The translations under genes were made by a program, and so were the position numbers. Below are positions 19,228-27,950 of a DNA stretch of 48,779 nt, piece by piece (the stretch's first letter is position 1; every line of letters begins with the position of its first letter). Origin of the DNA: Rhodoferax sp. (GTDB lineage Bacteria; Pseudomonadota; Gammaproteobacteria; Burkholderiales; Burkholderiaceae_C); NCBI RefSeq assembly GCF_011391645.1, contig NZ_JAABQC010000005.1, positions 1-48,779 on the forward strand, given 5' to 3'. Under the pieces are notes generated by a model. That model worked only from the letters and a program-made list of their open reading frames with translations. It had not been told where the DNA came from and made no database searches.

Positions 19228-19950
19228 AGGGGCCGCGGGCTTTTCCTGGCCGTTGTTGATGAACGCCACCATCATGCGCGCCACCGCCACGCCGTCGTGC
19301 CCCAGGGCCAGTCCCTGGGTGCAGGACTGGTACTTTTCCTCACCCAATTGGGTGCGACGCTTGTTGAGCAAAAAAGCGCTGTAGTCTTCGACAAACTCGG
19401 GGTGAGGCTGCACGCAAAACACGTGGTCATCCACCGCAAAGGCCGCCACCGGGCAAAAGTCGCTGGTGGCCAGCAGCCTGGCGCCACTGGGCAAGTCAAA
19501 CACCTGGTCCTGATGGCTGGCCAGCAAGGCCACCTCGTGGCGGCCCTGCGCCTGCGGTAAATCAGCTGCCAGCCATTGGTACTGCATGCGTCCAGCGCCC
19601 CAACCCTGCGGCGCGCGCGCCACTTTCGAACCCAGGCAGAGGGCAATCAACTGGTGGCCAAAACAAACGCCAATGAGTTTCTTTTTGGTCCTCAACAGCG
19701 CCTCCACCTGTTCCCTGAGCTTGAGCACCCAGGGCTCCTGAGAGAAAGAATCAGCCTTGCTGCCGGTGAGCAGCACTGCGTCGTAGCCATCAAACGAGTC
19801 CGGGTACTCGCCCCTGACGGTGTTGAAAATGTCAAATGTGCCCTCGGCCCCGGCCTGGCGCAACAGGCGCTCGAACATGGCGCCATAGCCGATGTAGGTT
19901 GACTCAACCGCGGGGTCCAGAAAATCATTATCAAGAATACAGAGCTTCAT
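19213..19950 (-). CDS. class I glutamine amidotransferase-like protein
   Basis: A 245-residue stand-alone GATase1 domain. The nucleophile elbow is VCFGHQ (Cys about 96) and the rest of the triad is seen in QPHPEF (His about 183, Glu about 185). LLTGSKADSF is the usual oxyanion-side loop. It resembles the YLR126C/GMP-synthase-like amidotransferases of unknown substrate, some of which act as gamma-glutamyl hydrolases. The ATG overlaps the plsY stop (ATGA), indicating coupling to plsY. Confidence 0.85.
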   Translation of the reverse strand: MKLCILDNDFLDPAVESTYIGYGAMFERLLRQAGAEGTFDIFNTVRGEYPDSFDGYDAVLLTGSKADSFSQEPWVLKLREQVEALLRTKKKLIGVCFGHQLIALCLGSKVARAPQGWGAGRMQYQWLAADLPQAQGRHEVALLASHQDQVFDLPSGARLLATSDFCPVAAFAVDDHVFCVQPHPEFVEDYSAFLLNKRRTQLGEEKYQSCTQGLALGHDGVAVARMMVAFINNGQEKPAAPSQRP

Positions 19951-20687
19951 GGCTGGTCACCTTTGGGGTGAGATTTTTGATCGGACCGAGGCGGGTGCCG
20001 GTGGCCGTGCTTGGCGGGCCCATGCGCTGGCGCGTGCGTAACCAAGCCAGCGTCCGCCTTTTTACCCAGCCTCGATTCAGTTCCCTTGATTAGCCGGTTG
20101 ATGTTCTCGGCATGCCGGTAGAGCAAAAACAGCGACATCACCGCCACACTCAATGCCACACTCTTGCTCATCATCCACAGCCCGCCATTGCCCAGCACGT
20201 ACACCACCGGGGCCAACAGTGCTGCCGTGATGGAAGCCAGCGAAGAAAAACGAAAGACAGCCGCCATCAGCAGCCAGATCAGGGCCACGGCCAGCCCCAG
20301 CCAGCCGCTGAAACCCAGCAACACGCCCAATGCCGTCGCCACGCCCTTGCCACCGGCAAATTTGAAAAACACCGGAAACACATGGCCCAAAAATGCGGCC
20401 AGGCCCACCAGCGCCATGGTTCCGTCGCCCAGCCCGTAAGCCGAGCCGTACCACTTGACCAGCATCACCGGCAACCAGCCCTTGGCCGCATCGAGCAACA
20501 GCGTGAGGATGGCGGCCGCCTTGCTGCCAGAACGCAGCACATTGGTGGCGCCCGGATTTTTACTGCCAAAAGTGCGCGGGTCACTCAAGCCCATGGCGCG
20601 GCTGACAATGACCGCAAAAGACAGCGACCCGACCAGGTAGCCGGCCAACACCGCCAACAGCGGCAAAAAACTCTGCATGGATTCCAA
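19947..20687 (-). CDS. plsY: glycerol-3-phosphate acyltransferase PlsY
   Basis: PlsY acylates glycerol 3-phosphate from acyl-phosphate, the first step of phospholipid synthesis, in the inner membrane. The 246-residue protein shows the three family motifs: GSLSFAVIVSR, the SKNPGATNVLR loop and GHVFPVFFKFAGGKGVATALG, with about five to six helices. A C-terminal tail of about 35 residues rich in His and Pro (THAPAHGPAKHGHRHPPR) extends beyond the usual roughly 200-residue length. The start may be a TTG at 20687, with AGGAG five bases upstream, or an ATG at 20678 with a poorer spacing. Confidence 0.93.
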   Translation of the reverse strand: MESMQSFLPLLAVLAGYLVGSLSFAVIVSRAMGLSDPRTFGSKNPGATNVLRSGSKAAAILTLLLDAAKGWLPVMLVKWYGSAYGLGDGTMALVGLAAFLGHVFPVFFKFAGGKGVATALGVLLGFSGWLGLAVALIWLLMAAVFRFSSLASITAALLAPVVYVLGNGGLWMMSKSVALSVAVMSLFLLYRHAENINRLIKGTESRLGKKADAGLVTHAPAHGPAKHGHRHPPRSDQKSHPKGDQP

Positions 20688-20740
20688 ATCAACTCCTGGA
20701 TGCCCAAAGGCTTGGGCGCAATGGCGCTATTTTGCCAGTG

Positions 20741-21241
20741 TCAGGTCAACACCTCGGCCAGCGCGCACTGCACCGGTTTGGCAGCCAGCAAGGTCACGCA
20801 CACTTGCGGATCAATTCCCACCAAATAACCGCGCCGTCCGCCGTTGATCAAGATTTTGGGCAACGCCAAAATGGTGGACTCAACATACACCGCCATGGCG
20901 CGCCGTGTGCCAAATGGCGATGTGCCACCCACCAGATAGCCGCTGTGCCGGTTGGCCACCTCGGGCGCGCAGGGCTCCACCGACTTGGCGCCGATCTGGC
21001 GCGCCAGGTTTTTAGTCGACACTTTCCGGTTGCCGTGCATCAACACCACCAGCGGCTTGGCGTCCTGGTCTTGCATGATGAGGGTTTTGACCACATGAAA
21101 AGGATCCCAGCCCAGTTCGGCCGAGCTGTGCAGCGCACCGCCATGCTCCAGATACTCGTAAGGGTGCTCGCTGAAGGCGACCTGATGGCGCTTTAAAAGC
21201 TGGGTTGCCGGGGTTTCGCTGACGTGCTCTTTTTTGGCCAT
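20741..21241 (-). CDS. ybaK: Cys-tRNA(Pro)/Cys-tRNA(Cys) deacylase YbaK
   Basis: A 166-residue YbaK/EbsC-type trans-editing protein that hydrolyses Cys-tRNA(Pro) mischarged by prolyl-tRNA synthetase. It has SETPATQLLKRHQVAF at the N-terminus, VVKTLIMQ (the Lys expected at the active site), GYLVGGTSPFGTR and INGGRRGYLVGIDP. The length fits the family (about 159 in E. coli). It lies between plsY and the SIMPL gene on the same strand with short gaps. Confidence 0.92.
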   Translation of the reverse strand: MAKKEHVSETPATQLLKRHQVAFSEHPYEYLEHGGALHSSAELGWDPFHVVKTLIMQDQDAKPLVVLMHGNRKVSTKNLARQIGAKSVEPCAPEVANRHSGYLVGGTSPFGTRRAMAVYVESTILALPKILINGGRRGYLVGIDPQVCVTLLAAKPVQCALAEVLT

Positions 21242-21268
21242 ACGTTTTTTCCAGCCAGGTGACTGGGT

Positions 21269-21994
21269 TTACTTCAACTCGTACTCAAAGGTACTCACCA
21301 CCCGCAACCGCTTCAGGCGCGAGCTGCCGTTGTCAAAATCATTGCCATCGTCGCCGGTGATGCGAATCACGCCTTGATTGGCATTTTTCAGCGGACCAAG
21401 TTCGGCGCCCGCTTCGGCAGCAAACTTGGTCGCCTGCTCACGGGCGTTGCGTGTGGCCTCAGCCAGCAGCGGCGCCTTGACGTCGTTAAAGCCGCGCAAC
21501 TGAAAGCGCGGACCGCTTTGCCCGTTGCCCTCGCCGCCCAACTGCACGCCAGCCTGAATCAATGGATCAACCGCGCGCGCCGCAGCTTCGACATCGGTCA
21601 CCCGCGCCGACTTCACCAGCACCTGGCCGGTGCCGTTGAAGCGCAACGGCTGATTGCCCTGCGCGTACTCGCGCGCAAAGAGGTCTTGCACCTGCAGCGG
21701 CCTGGCCTCCACCTCTGCATCGGCGAAACCGCGGGTTTTCAGGAACGCCATCACCTTGTCGCGGTCTGCCGACAGCGCCTGCTGCACGCCGCCAAAGTCG
21801 CTGCCCGCGCGGCGAAAGGACAGTGTCCAGACCGCAAAGTCGCTCTGTACTTCCATTTCGGCCAAGCCCTTGACCGTGACCGAACGGTCCGACATGCGAA
21901 AGCGCTCCAGGCCATGACCCACGGCAAAACCGGCGATGGCAATGCCCAGGCCCACCAAAAATGCGGCCATCAGCCGAGGGAAAAATTGGTTCAT
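21269..21994 (-). CDS. SIMPL-domain (DUF541) membrane-anchored protein
   Basis: A 241-residue protein with one N-terminal transmembrane or signal segment (about 6-25, RLMAAFLVGLGIAIAGFAVG) and a periplasmic SIMPL domain starting RSVTVKGLAEMEVQSDFAVW. The C-terminal part includes NDVKAPLLAEATRNAREQATKFA, typical of the family. SIMPL proteins are linked to stress tolerance, but their biochemical role is unclear. I use the ATG at 21994, preceded by AGGAAG six bases upstream, rather than an in-frame ATG at 22021. Confidence 0.85.
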   Translation of the reverse strand: MNQFFPRLMAAFLVGLGIAIAGFAVGHGLERFRMSDRSVTVKGLAEMEVQSDFAVWTLSFRRAGSDFGGVQQALSADRDKVMAFLKTRGFADAEVEARPLQVQDLFAREYAQGNQPLRFNGTGQVLVKSARVTDVEAAARAVDPLIQAGVQLGGEGNGQSGPRFQLRGFNDVKAPLLAEATRNAREQATKFAAEAGAELGPLKNANQGVIRITGDDGNDFDNGSSRLKRLRVVSTFEYELK

Positions 21995-22036
21995 GAGGTG
22001 CTTCCTATTCAGGTCATTCACGCGCGAAGGCCCGCC

Positions 22037-23098
22037 CTACTGCGCCGGGTCGCGCAATTCCCAGCGAATGGCGTCAATCTGGGCCAACAGGTCTTTTGAA
22101 AGCAGCGTGCCCCAGGCGTTCAGACACTCGTCAAGCTGCGCCACCGATGTGACACCAATGATGGTGCTGGCCACTTGCCACTTGGTGTAGCAAAAGGCCA
22201 GTGCCAACTGCAGCGGTGTCAGGCCGTGCGCTCGGGCCAATGCACTGTAGCGTTTGGCCGCAGCCAGCGCCTCTGGGCGACCCCAGCGCTGCTTGCGTGA
22301 AGACTCAAACTTGGTCAACCGGGCCTGTGCCGGTGCGCCGTGGCCGGTCAAACCTGTGCTGTCATATTTTCCCGTCAGCAAACCAAACGACAACGGCGAA
22401 TAAGCCAGCAGCGACACGCCCAAGTGATGCAAGGTTTCATCCAACGCGTTTTCGACACTGCGGTTGAGCAAGCTGTAGCAGTTTTGCACCGTGGCAACGC
22501 GCGGCAGACCATACTGCTCAGCCAGCCGCACAAATTCGTGCACCCCATACGGCGTCTCGTTCGACAAGCCCACGGCGCGCACCTTGCCGGCTTGAACCAG
22601 CTTGTGCAAAGCCTCCAGCTGGGCGTGAATGGATGTGCCTTCGTCCGCTTTGGGTTGGTAATAAATGCCGCCAAACGCGGGCACGCTACGCACCGGCCAA
22701 TGAATCTGGTACAGGTCAATCACATCGATCTGCAAACGCTTCAAGCTGCCGTCACAGGCTTGCAGAATGTCGTCGACGGTCAAATCCGGGCTGCCACCGC
22801 GAATCCACGGCATGTTGCGCGACGGGCCCGCCACCTTGGTCGCCAGCACCAGTTTTTGCCGGGCGCCCGGGCGCTTGCTGAGCCACTTGCCAATGATTTT
22901 CTCAGTGGCGTTGAAGGTTTCGGCACGCGGTGGTACCGCATACATTTCGGCGGTGTCGATAAAGTTGACACCACGCTCGAGCGAACGGTCCAGGATGTCA
23001 AAGGCCGTGGCCTCGTCGACCTGCTCGCCAAAGGTCATGGTGCCCAGGCAAATTGGGGTCACTTGCAGGTCGCTCTGACCCAGTTGAATGCTTTTCAT
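22037..23098 (-). CDS. aldo/keto reductase (Tas-like)
   Basis: A 353-residue NADP(H)-dependent aldo/keto reductase of the Tas/YajO group. The catalytic tetrad can be seen as Asp and Tyr in IDTAEMYAVPP, Lys in LATKVAGPSRN and His in LYQIHWP. TGKYDSTGLTGHGAP and the C-terminal QVASTIIGVTSVAQLDECL are typical of Tas-like proteins. The substrate is unknown. The ATG at 23098 (MKSIQLGQSDLQVTPICLG) is the family start; upstream in-frame residues overlap the MaoC gene. Confidence 0.9.
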   Translation of the reverse strand: MKSIQLGQSDLQVTPICLGTMTFGEQVDEATAFDILDRSLERGVNFIDTAEMYAVPPRAETFNATEKIIGKWLSKRPGARQKLVLATKVAGPSRNMPWIRGGSPDLTVDDILQACDGSLKRLQIDVIDLYQIHWPVRSVPAFGGIYYQPKADEGTSIHAQLEALHKLVQAGKVRAVGLSNETPYGVHEFVRLAEQYGLPRVATVQNCYSLLNRSVENALDETLHHLGVSLLAYSPLSFGLLTGKYDSTGLTGHGAPAQARLTKFESSRKQRWGRPEALAAAKRYSALARAHGLTPLQLALAFCYTKWQVASTIIGVTSVAQLDECLNAWGTLLSKDLLAQIDAIRWELRDPAQ

Positions 23099-23114
23099 GT
23101 TGCTTCGATTGCGA

Positions 23115-23567
23115 TCAGGCAGCCGCCTTGGCAGCACGGCGCACAGAGGAGCCAACCTTGACCTGTGCCGTGCCCTCAATCACCGCTGCCCCATTGACGC
23201 TGCAAATGGTTTGCAGCAGCACGCGGCAGCGCGCCTCGTTAATTTCAAGCACCTGCACGGTGGCATTAACCGTGTCACCAGGGCGCACCGGGTTAAGAAA
23301 CTTCAAGCTTTGCTCCAGGTAAACCGTGCCCGGCCCTGGCAGGCGGTTGGCCAATACCGCCGAAATCAGGCTGGCAGACAACATGCCGTGGGCAATGCGG
23401 CCCTTGAAAGGCGTGCTGGCAGCATATTCTTCATTCAGGTGAACCGCGTTGACGTCGCCCGAGACGCCCGCAAAAATCAGAATGTCGGCCTCCGTGATGG
23501 TCTTGGCAAAGGTGCCGGTCATGCCGACTTGCAGGTCTTCGATGTCGTAGCCGCTTTGTTCATTCAT
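23115..23567 (-). CDS. MaoC-family (R)-specific enoyl-CoA hydratase
   Basis: A 150-residue single hot-dog protein of the MaoC/PhaJ family. The hydratase motif SGDVNAVHLNEEYA supplies the catalytic Asp and His (about 37 and 42), followed by GRIAHGMLSASLISAV and LKFLNPVRPGDTV. Such enzymes hydrate trans-2-enoyl-CoA to (R)-3-hydroxyacyl-CoA, often feeding polyhydroxyalkanoate synthesis. Neighbouring acyl-CoA synthetase and reductase genes on the same strand fit acyl-CoA metabolism. A C-terminal Ala/Lys/Arg-rich tail (SVRRAAKAAA) is unusual but short. Confidence 0.88.
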   Translation of the reverse strand: MNEQSGYDIEDLQVGMTGTFAKTITEADILIFAGVSGDVNAVHLNEEYAASTPFKGRIAHGMLSASLISAVLANRLPGPGTVYLEQSLKFLNPVRPGDTVNATVQVLEINEARCRVLLQTICSVNGAAVIEGTAQVKVGSSVRRAAKAAA

Positions 23568-23641
23568 GGTGTTTTCTATCTTTTCATGCCGTGTAAATTT
23601 GGGTCAAAAGCTTGGCTGCGCGCATCAGTATCGGCCAGGTG

Positions 23642-25516
23642 TCAAGCAACGTGGCCAGTGGCAAGCGCCTGAGCCCGCGCCTCTTCCTGCAAGCGCAGCA
23701 CGCGGCGCTGCACCTTGCCGGTGGTGGTCATGGGCAGGGCATCCAGAAACTCGATCTCCTTGGGGTATTCATAGGGCGCCAGTTTGTCCCTGACGTGGGT
23801 TTGCAGTTGCTCCACGAGTTCAGCCTCAAATTGCGCCTGCGTTCCCGGGTAGCTCGCGCGGGCAGCCAGAAAATCTGGCGCCAGCACCACAAAGGCCTTG
23901 ACCACCGCGCCGCGTGCGGCGTCGGGCTTGGGCACCACTGCCACGTTGGCCACGGCCGGGTGCTTGACCAGGCAGTTCTCGATCTCACCCGGGCCGATGC
24001 GGTAACCCGCTGACTTGAACACGTCGTCACTGCGGCCCTGGTACCAAAGATAACCCTGGGCATCCCGGCTGGCCAGGTCGCCGGTGCGGCACCAGTCCCC
24101 GGTGAACTTGGCCAGCGTGGAGGCTGCGTTCTTCCAGTAGCCCAGAAAGAAAATGGGGTCGGGCTGACCGTGGATGTCATGGCGATTGACCGCCACGTCA
24201 CCCGCCACGCCCTCGGCACACTCGTTGCCGTAATCATCGATCACCGCCAGCCGGTGGCCGGGGTAGCCCATGCCCATGCTGCCGGGCTTGGGTGGCCATA
24301 GGGCAGCGCAGTTGCCCACGATGTAGTTGATCTCGGTCTGGCCAAACATTTCATTGACCGTCACGCCCAATTGCGCCTGGCAGTAGTCAAACACCGCGTC
24401 CCCCACCTCCTCGCCGGCGCTCATGATGGCTTGCAGCTTCAGGTCAAACTGCTGATTGACCGTCTGGCTGGCGCTGCCCGGGAAGGCCTTCATCATGGCC
24501 TTGAGCGCGGTCGGGAACAAAAAGGTGTGCGTGACACGGCAGTCGCGCAGCAGTTCCAGCGCGGCTTGCGGGCTGAAGCGGCCATTGAACGCCACGATCG
24601 GGCGGCCAAAATAAAGAGAGGGCAACAGCGCGTCCATCAGACCGCCGGTCCAGGCCCAGTCAGCCGGACTCCAGAAGATGGCTTGCGAGCCAGTTGGCAC
24701 AAGGTCGGGGTTGGTCAACCCGCGCAAGCGCTCAACGGGTTCGGCTTGCGCGGCCATCTCAAAGCCGAACCAGTTCTGGCTGCATAGAAAACCGGTCAGG
24801 TTGCCGATCAGCGCCTGGTGCGGTAGCAACGCACCCTTGGGGTTTCCGGTGGTGCCGCTGGTGTAAATCAAGATTGCCGGGGCGTCGGAGCGTGTGGCCA
24901 CCATGGCAAACTTGTTGCTGGCAGCCCCAAGCGCCTTGGCATAGGTTGTATCAGCCAGGTGTTGCGTCGCCATGTCGAGCCCCACCCCCAACACCTTGCG
25001 CAAAGCCGGGCATTGGGTACGAACTGCCTGCACATTGGCCAGCGTCTGTGCGTCGCCAATGGCCACCACCGCGGCGCTGTCCTGCAGCCGAAACGCCAGC
25101 GCCTCCGGGCCGAATAATTGCGACAGCGGCATCGCGACGGCGCCCATTTGCAGCACTGCGATGTAGGCCACGGCGGTTTCGAATCGCTGCGGCATCACGA
25201 TGGCAACCCGGTCACCCGGCTGCACGCCCATGCCGACCAGCGCGTTGGACAGGCGATTGGCCCGCTCTTGCAGTTTGGAAAAAGAGTGGGATGTGCTTTC
25301 AGCCCCGGGCTGGCAGGTCTGGACAGCGATGTTGTTTGCGGTGTTTGGCTGCGCTGCCCAGCGCGCGCAACAGGCTTGCGCCATGTTGAAATGCACCGGC
25401 ACCTGCCAGGCAAACGCGCCGTGCAATCTGGCGTAGGTGTTTGGGAAATCCCAGGCGCACACCACGCCACCGGACTTTGGCCCAGCTGCTTTGTCGCTGT
25501 ATTGACTGACTGTCAT
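23642..25516 (-). CDS. AMP-dependent acyl-CoA synthetase
   Basis: A 624-residue ANL-superfamily enzyme that activates a carboxylate as the adenylate and then the CoA thioester. The P-loop-like motif is YTSGTTGNPKG (218-228). FGQTEINYIVGN is the A5 motif, GDWCRTGDLASRDAQGYLWYQGRSDD covers A7/A8, and TTTGKVQRRVL near the C-terminus carries the A10 Lys. The overall pattern is nearest to acetyl/propionyl or medium-chain synthetases of the AcsM type; the acid is not decidable. AAGGAG lies 8 bp before the ATG. It is divergent from the next gene with a 14-bp gap. Confidence 0.9.
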   Translation of the reverse strand: MTVSQYSDKAAGPKSGGVVCAWDFPNTYARLHGAFAWQVPVHFNMAQACCARWAAQPNTANNIAVQTCQPGAESTSHSFSKLQERANRLSNALVGMGVQPGDRVAIVMPQRFETAVAYIAVLQMGAVAMPLSQLFGPEALAFRLQDSAAVVAIGDAQTLANVQAVRTQCPALRKVLGVGLDMATQHLADTTYAKALGAASNKFAMVATRSDAPAILIYTSGTTGNPKGALLPHQALIGNLTGFLCSQNWFGFEMAAQAEPVERLRGLTNPDLVPTGSQAIFWSPADWAWTGGLMDALLPSLYFGRPIVAFNGRFSPQAALELLRDCRVTHTFLFPTALKAMMKAFPGSASQTVNQQFDLKLQAIMSAGEEVGDAVFDYCQAQLGVTVNEMFGQTEINYIVGNCAALWPPKPGSMGMGYPGHRLAVIDDYGNECAEGVAGDVAVNRHDIHGQPDPIFFLGYWKNAASTLAKFTGDWCRTGDLASRDAQGYLWYQGRSDDVFKSAGYRIGPGEIENCLVKHPAVANVAVVPKPDAARGAVVKAFVVLAPDFLAARASYPGTQAQFEAELVEQLQTHVRDKLAPYEYPKEIEFLDALPMTTTGKVQRRVLRLQEEARAQALATGHVA

Positions 25517-25530
25517 GGCGATGACTCCTT

Positions 25531-26442
25531 ATGATCCGTCAAATGTACCCAATCCAGAGAATTTCCCATAGCGAGTTTGCCCCTATTCGCGGTCTCAATT
25601 ACCACGTGCGGCGCTGGGGCCATCCCGCTGCAGGCAAAACGCCGCTGGTGCTGCTGCACGGCTGGATGGACGTGGCAGCCAGCTTCCAGTTTGTGGTCGA
25701 TGCCCTGGCCGGCCAGCACTTTATCATCGCCCCGGACTGGCGCGGCTTTGGCCTGACCCGGTCTGGCGGCGCCGACGCGTTCTGGTTCCCCGATTACCTG
25801 GCCGACCTTGACGCGCTGCTGGACCACTACGCACCGGGCCAGGGCGTTGATCTGGTCGGCCACAGCATGGGCGGCAACGTGGCCATGATCTACGCCGGGG
25901 TGCGGCCCGAGCGGGTGCGCCGGCTGGTCAATCTGGAAGGCTTTGGCATGCCAGCCACCCGGCCGGAACACGCGCCTGGCCGGTATGCGCAGTGGATGGA
26001 CGAGGTCAGGCGGCTGCGCGGCGGTGCGCTGCACCTGAAAACCTACGATTCCCGCGAGGCTGTGGCGCGCCGTCTGATGAAAACCAACGCCCGCCTGGGC
26101 GCCGACAAGGCACACTGGCTGGCCGGCCACTGGGCGGCCGAGTTGACTCCCGGCCAGTGGTCCATTCTGGGCGAAGCGGCCCACAAGGTCACCAGTGCCC
26201 AGCTTTACCGGGTTGATGAGGTGCTGGCCATCTTCCGCAATATCAAGGCCCCGACGTTGATGGTGGAGGCCGAGGACGACAGCATGGCACATTGGTGGAA
26301 GGGGAAATTCACCCATGCAGAGCACCGCGAGCGCATGAACTCGGTGGCCAATCTTGAGATTGTGCAAGTGCCTGACTGCGGCCACATGCTGCACCATGAC
26401 CAGCCGCAGGCCGTGGCCGCCTTGATTGAAGGCTTTCTTTAA
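25531..26442 (+). CDS. alpha/beta-fold hydrolase
   Basis: A 303-residue alpha/beta hydrolase. LLHGWMDVAASF gives the oxyanion region, DLVGHSMGGNVA the nucleophile elbow (Ser about 112), EAEDDSMAH the probable acid and PDCGHMLHHDQP the catalytic His near 287. No signal peptide is seen. The substrate is unknown; the family includes esterases and haloalkane-dehalogenase-like proteins. The start could be ATG 25531 or ATG 25543 (MYPIQR); neither has a clear ribosome binding site, and the first leaves only 14 bp to the divergent synthetase gene. Confidence 0.85.
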   Translation: MIRQMYPIQRISHSEFAPIRGLNYHVRRWGHPAAGKTPLVLLHGWMDVAASFQFVVDALAGQHFIIAPDWRGFGLTRSGGADAFWFPDYLADLDALLDHYAPGQGVDLVGHSMGGNVAMIYAGVRPERVRRLVNLEGFGMPATRPEHAPGRYAQWMDEVRRLRGGALHLKTYDSREAVARRLMKTNARLGADKAHWLAGHWAAELTPGQWSILGEAAHKVTSAQLYRVDEVLAIFRNIKAPTLMVEAEDDSMAHWWKGKFTHAEHRERMNSVANLEIVQVPDCGHMLHHDQPQAVAALIEGFL

Positions 26443-26534
26443 CCCAGCCAGACTGGCTCAGCCATAAAAATCAGTGGCGTTTAAGTTTTGGCAGTGGTAG
26501 GCTATTTGCCGGGAACATATTCCAGTCATTACCC

Positions 26535-26541
26535 GAGGAGG
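26535..26541 (+). promoter_or_regulatory. strong Shine-Dalgarno of the secreted protein gene
   Basis: GAGGAGG-type sequence (AGGAGGT) ends six bases before the ATG at 26548. It decides the start over an in-frame upstream start at 26488 and predicts efficient translation. Confidence 0.7.
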
Positions 26542-26547
26542 TCATAC

Positions 26548-27867
26548 ATGAAGAATGCATTGACATCACGCCCCTGTCACCCCCCAAACACTTGGGCCAG
26601 ACCTTTGGCTGCGGCGGCCGTGCTTGCGTGCTGCGGGGTAGCATCAGCCCAAAACCAGGTGGTCAAGCCGCCTGTGGCGCAGTATTGGATGGATGTGGCA
26701 ACGATCTCCATGGCAGGCATGGACGACCTGCCCGACATGGGCGCCCTGGGCGGATTGCTGGGTGGCATGGCCGGTATGCCTGGCTTGGGCGGCGTCAGTT
26801 TTGGCGCCACCCGCGGCATGATGCCCGGCCGCTGGCTGGACCTGGCGGTTCAATCACAACGCAAGCCTGCCGGGCCCGAGGCTGTTCAGGCCATTCCGAG
26901 CGGTCAGGGCATGGGCCCGAGCCTGACGCTATTGCCCGTCAAGGCGCAAGCCGAGCGGCCAGGCCAGCGCGGTGGCAGCGTGGACGAAGTGCCTGAGCAA
27001 CCCAAAGGCCGCATTCTGTTTTACTGGGGCTGCAGCGACAGCGTGCGCCCCGGCCAGCCGCGCATTCTGGACTTTGCCAAAGCTGGCGTTGAGGATTACG
27101 GTAAGTTCATGATGGGCCGCGCCACGCGCGACACCGGCGCCAAGGCCATTCCCGGGCACGCGGTCTGGCCCAACGAGACACACCGCCAGAAAGTACCGCC
27201 GCAAGCCTCCCTGGTTGGACAGCACGCACTGACCGGCGACGGGTTGCCTGCCAGCCTGCAATTTGCCGTTGGCCAGCAGCAGGATTTCATGCCCAAACTG
27301 GCCCTGATCAGCCAGGGTGGCGGGGCTGGCGCCACGAGGCTCAGCTGGCAAAGTCTGCCCACCGCGCAAGCCTATTTTTTGAACGCCATGAGCGGCAGCG
27401 ACAACGCGGGCGCCACCGAGATGGTGATCTGGAGTTCATCCGAGGTGCCTGAGCCGGGCTGGGGCCTGATGGACTACGCCAGCAACGCCAATGTGGACAA
27501 GTGGCTCAGGGAAAAGGTCCTGCTGCCCGCCAACAAGACCGATTGCGCCATTCCAGCCGGAATTTTTGCCAAAGCCGAAGGCGCCATGTTGCGCGGCATT
27601 GCCTATGGCCAGGAACTCAACCTGGCGCATCCACCCCGCCCCGCCGACAAGCGCATTGCCTGGGAACCGGAGTGGGCGGCCAAGATTCGCGTCAAAGCCA
27701 TGACCATGGTCATGCTGGGTGAAGAAGCTGCCGCAGCGGGATCTGGCAGGCCTGCCCGCAGCCAGACAGAAGAGGCGGCACCCGCTGACTCGGGCAACAA
27801 ACCGCCCATCGGCATTCCCGGCCTGCCAGACGTGGGCAAAGCCCTCAAAGGCCTGTTTGGGGGCTGA
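26548..27867 (+). CDS. secreted protein of unknown function
   Basis: A 439-residue protein that I cannot assign to a characterised family. It has a signal peptide with a hydrophobic core (LAAAAVLACCGVASA) and a likely cleavage after ASAQ near residue 35. A Gly/Met-rich stretch follows (MAGMDDLPDMGALGGLLGGM and on to about 95). The central part has FYWGCSDSVRPGQPRILDF and an extended beta-like region (SWQSLPTAQAYFLNAMSGSD). The C-terminus is a low-complexity linker ending in IPGLPDVGKALKGLFGG. A strong ribosome binding site precedes the ATG. It stands alone between the hydrolase gene and prfB and is probably periplasmic or surface-located. Confidence 0.75.
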   Translation: MKNALTSRPCHPPNTWARPLAAAAVLACCGVASAQNQVVKPPVAQYWMDVATISMAGMDDLPDMGALGGLLGGMAGMPGLGGVSFGATRGMMPGRWLDLAVQSQRKPAGPEAVQAIPSGQGMGPSLTLLPVKAQAERPGQRGGSVDEVPEQPKGRILFYWGCSDSVRPGQPRILDFAKAGVEDYGKFMMGRATRDTGAKAIPGHAVWPNETHRQKVPPQASLVGQHALTGDGLPASLQFAVGQQQDFMPKLALISQGGGAGATRLSWQSLPTAQAYFLNAMSGSDNAGATEMVIWSSSEVPEPGWGLMDYASNANVDKWLREKVLLPANKTDCAIPAGIFAKAEGAMLRGIAYGQELNLAHPPRPADKRIAWEPEWAAKIRVKAMTMVMLGEEAAAAGSGRPARSQTEEAAPADSGNKPPIGIPGLPDVGKALKGLFGG

Positions 27868-27950
27868 GTTGGCCCAATGATGAAGGAGATGCTGACGACG
27901 TGAGAAAATGCCGGGTTATTTGACAATTCATCAAAATCAGGACCCGCATC

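Noticed and set aside
26443-26470. A small palindrome AGCCAGACTGGCT after the hydrolase gene as a terminator
   Set aside because: The stem is only five bp with a three-base loop and no T-run follows, so it is too weak to call.
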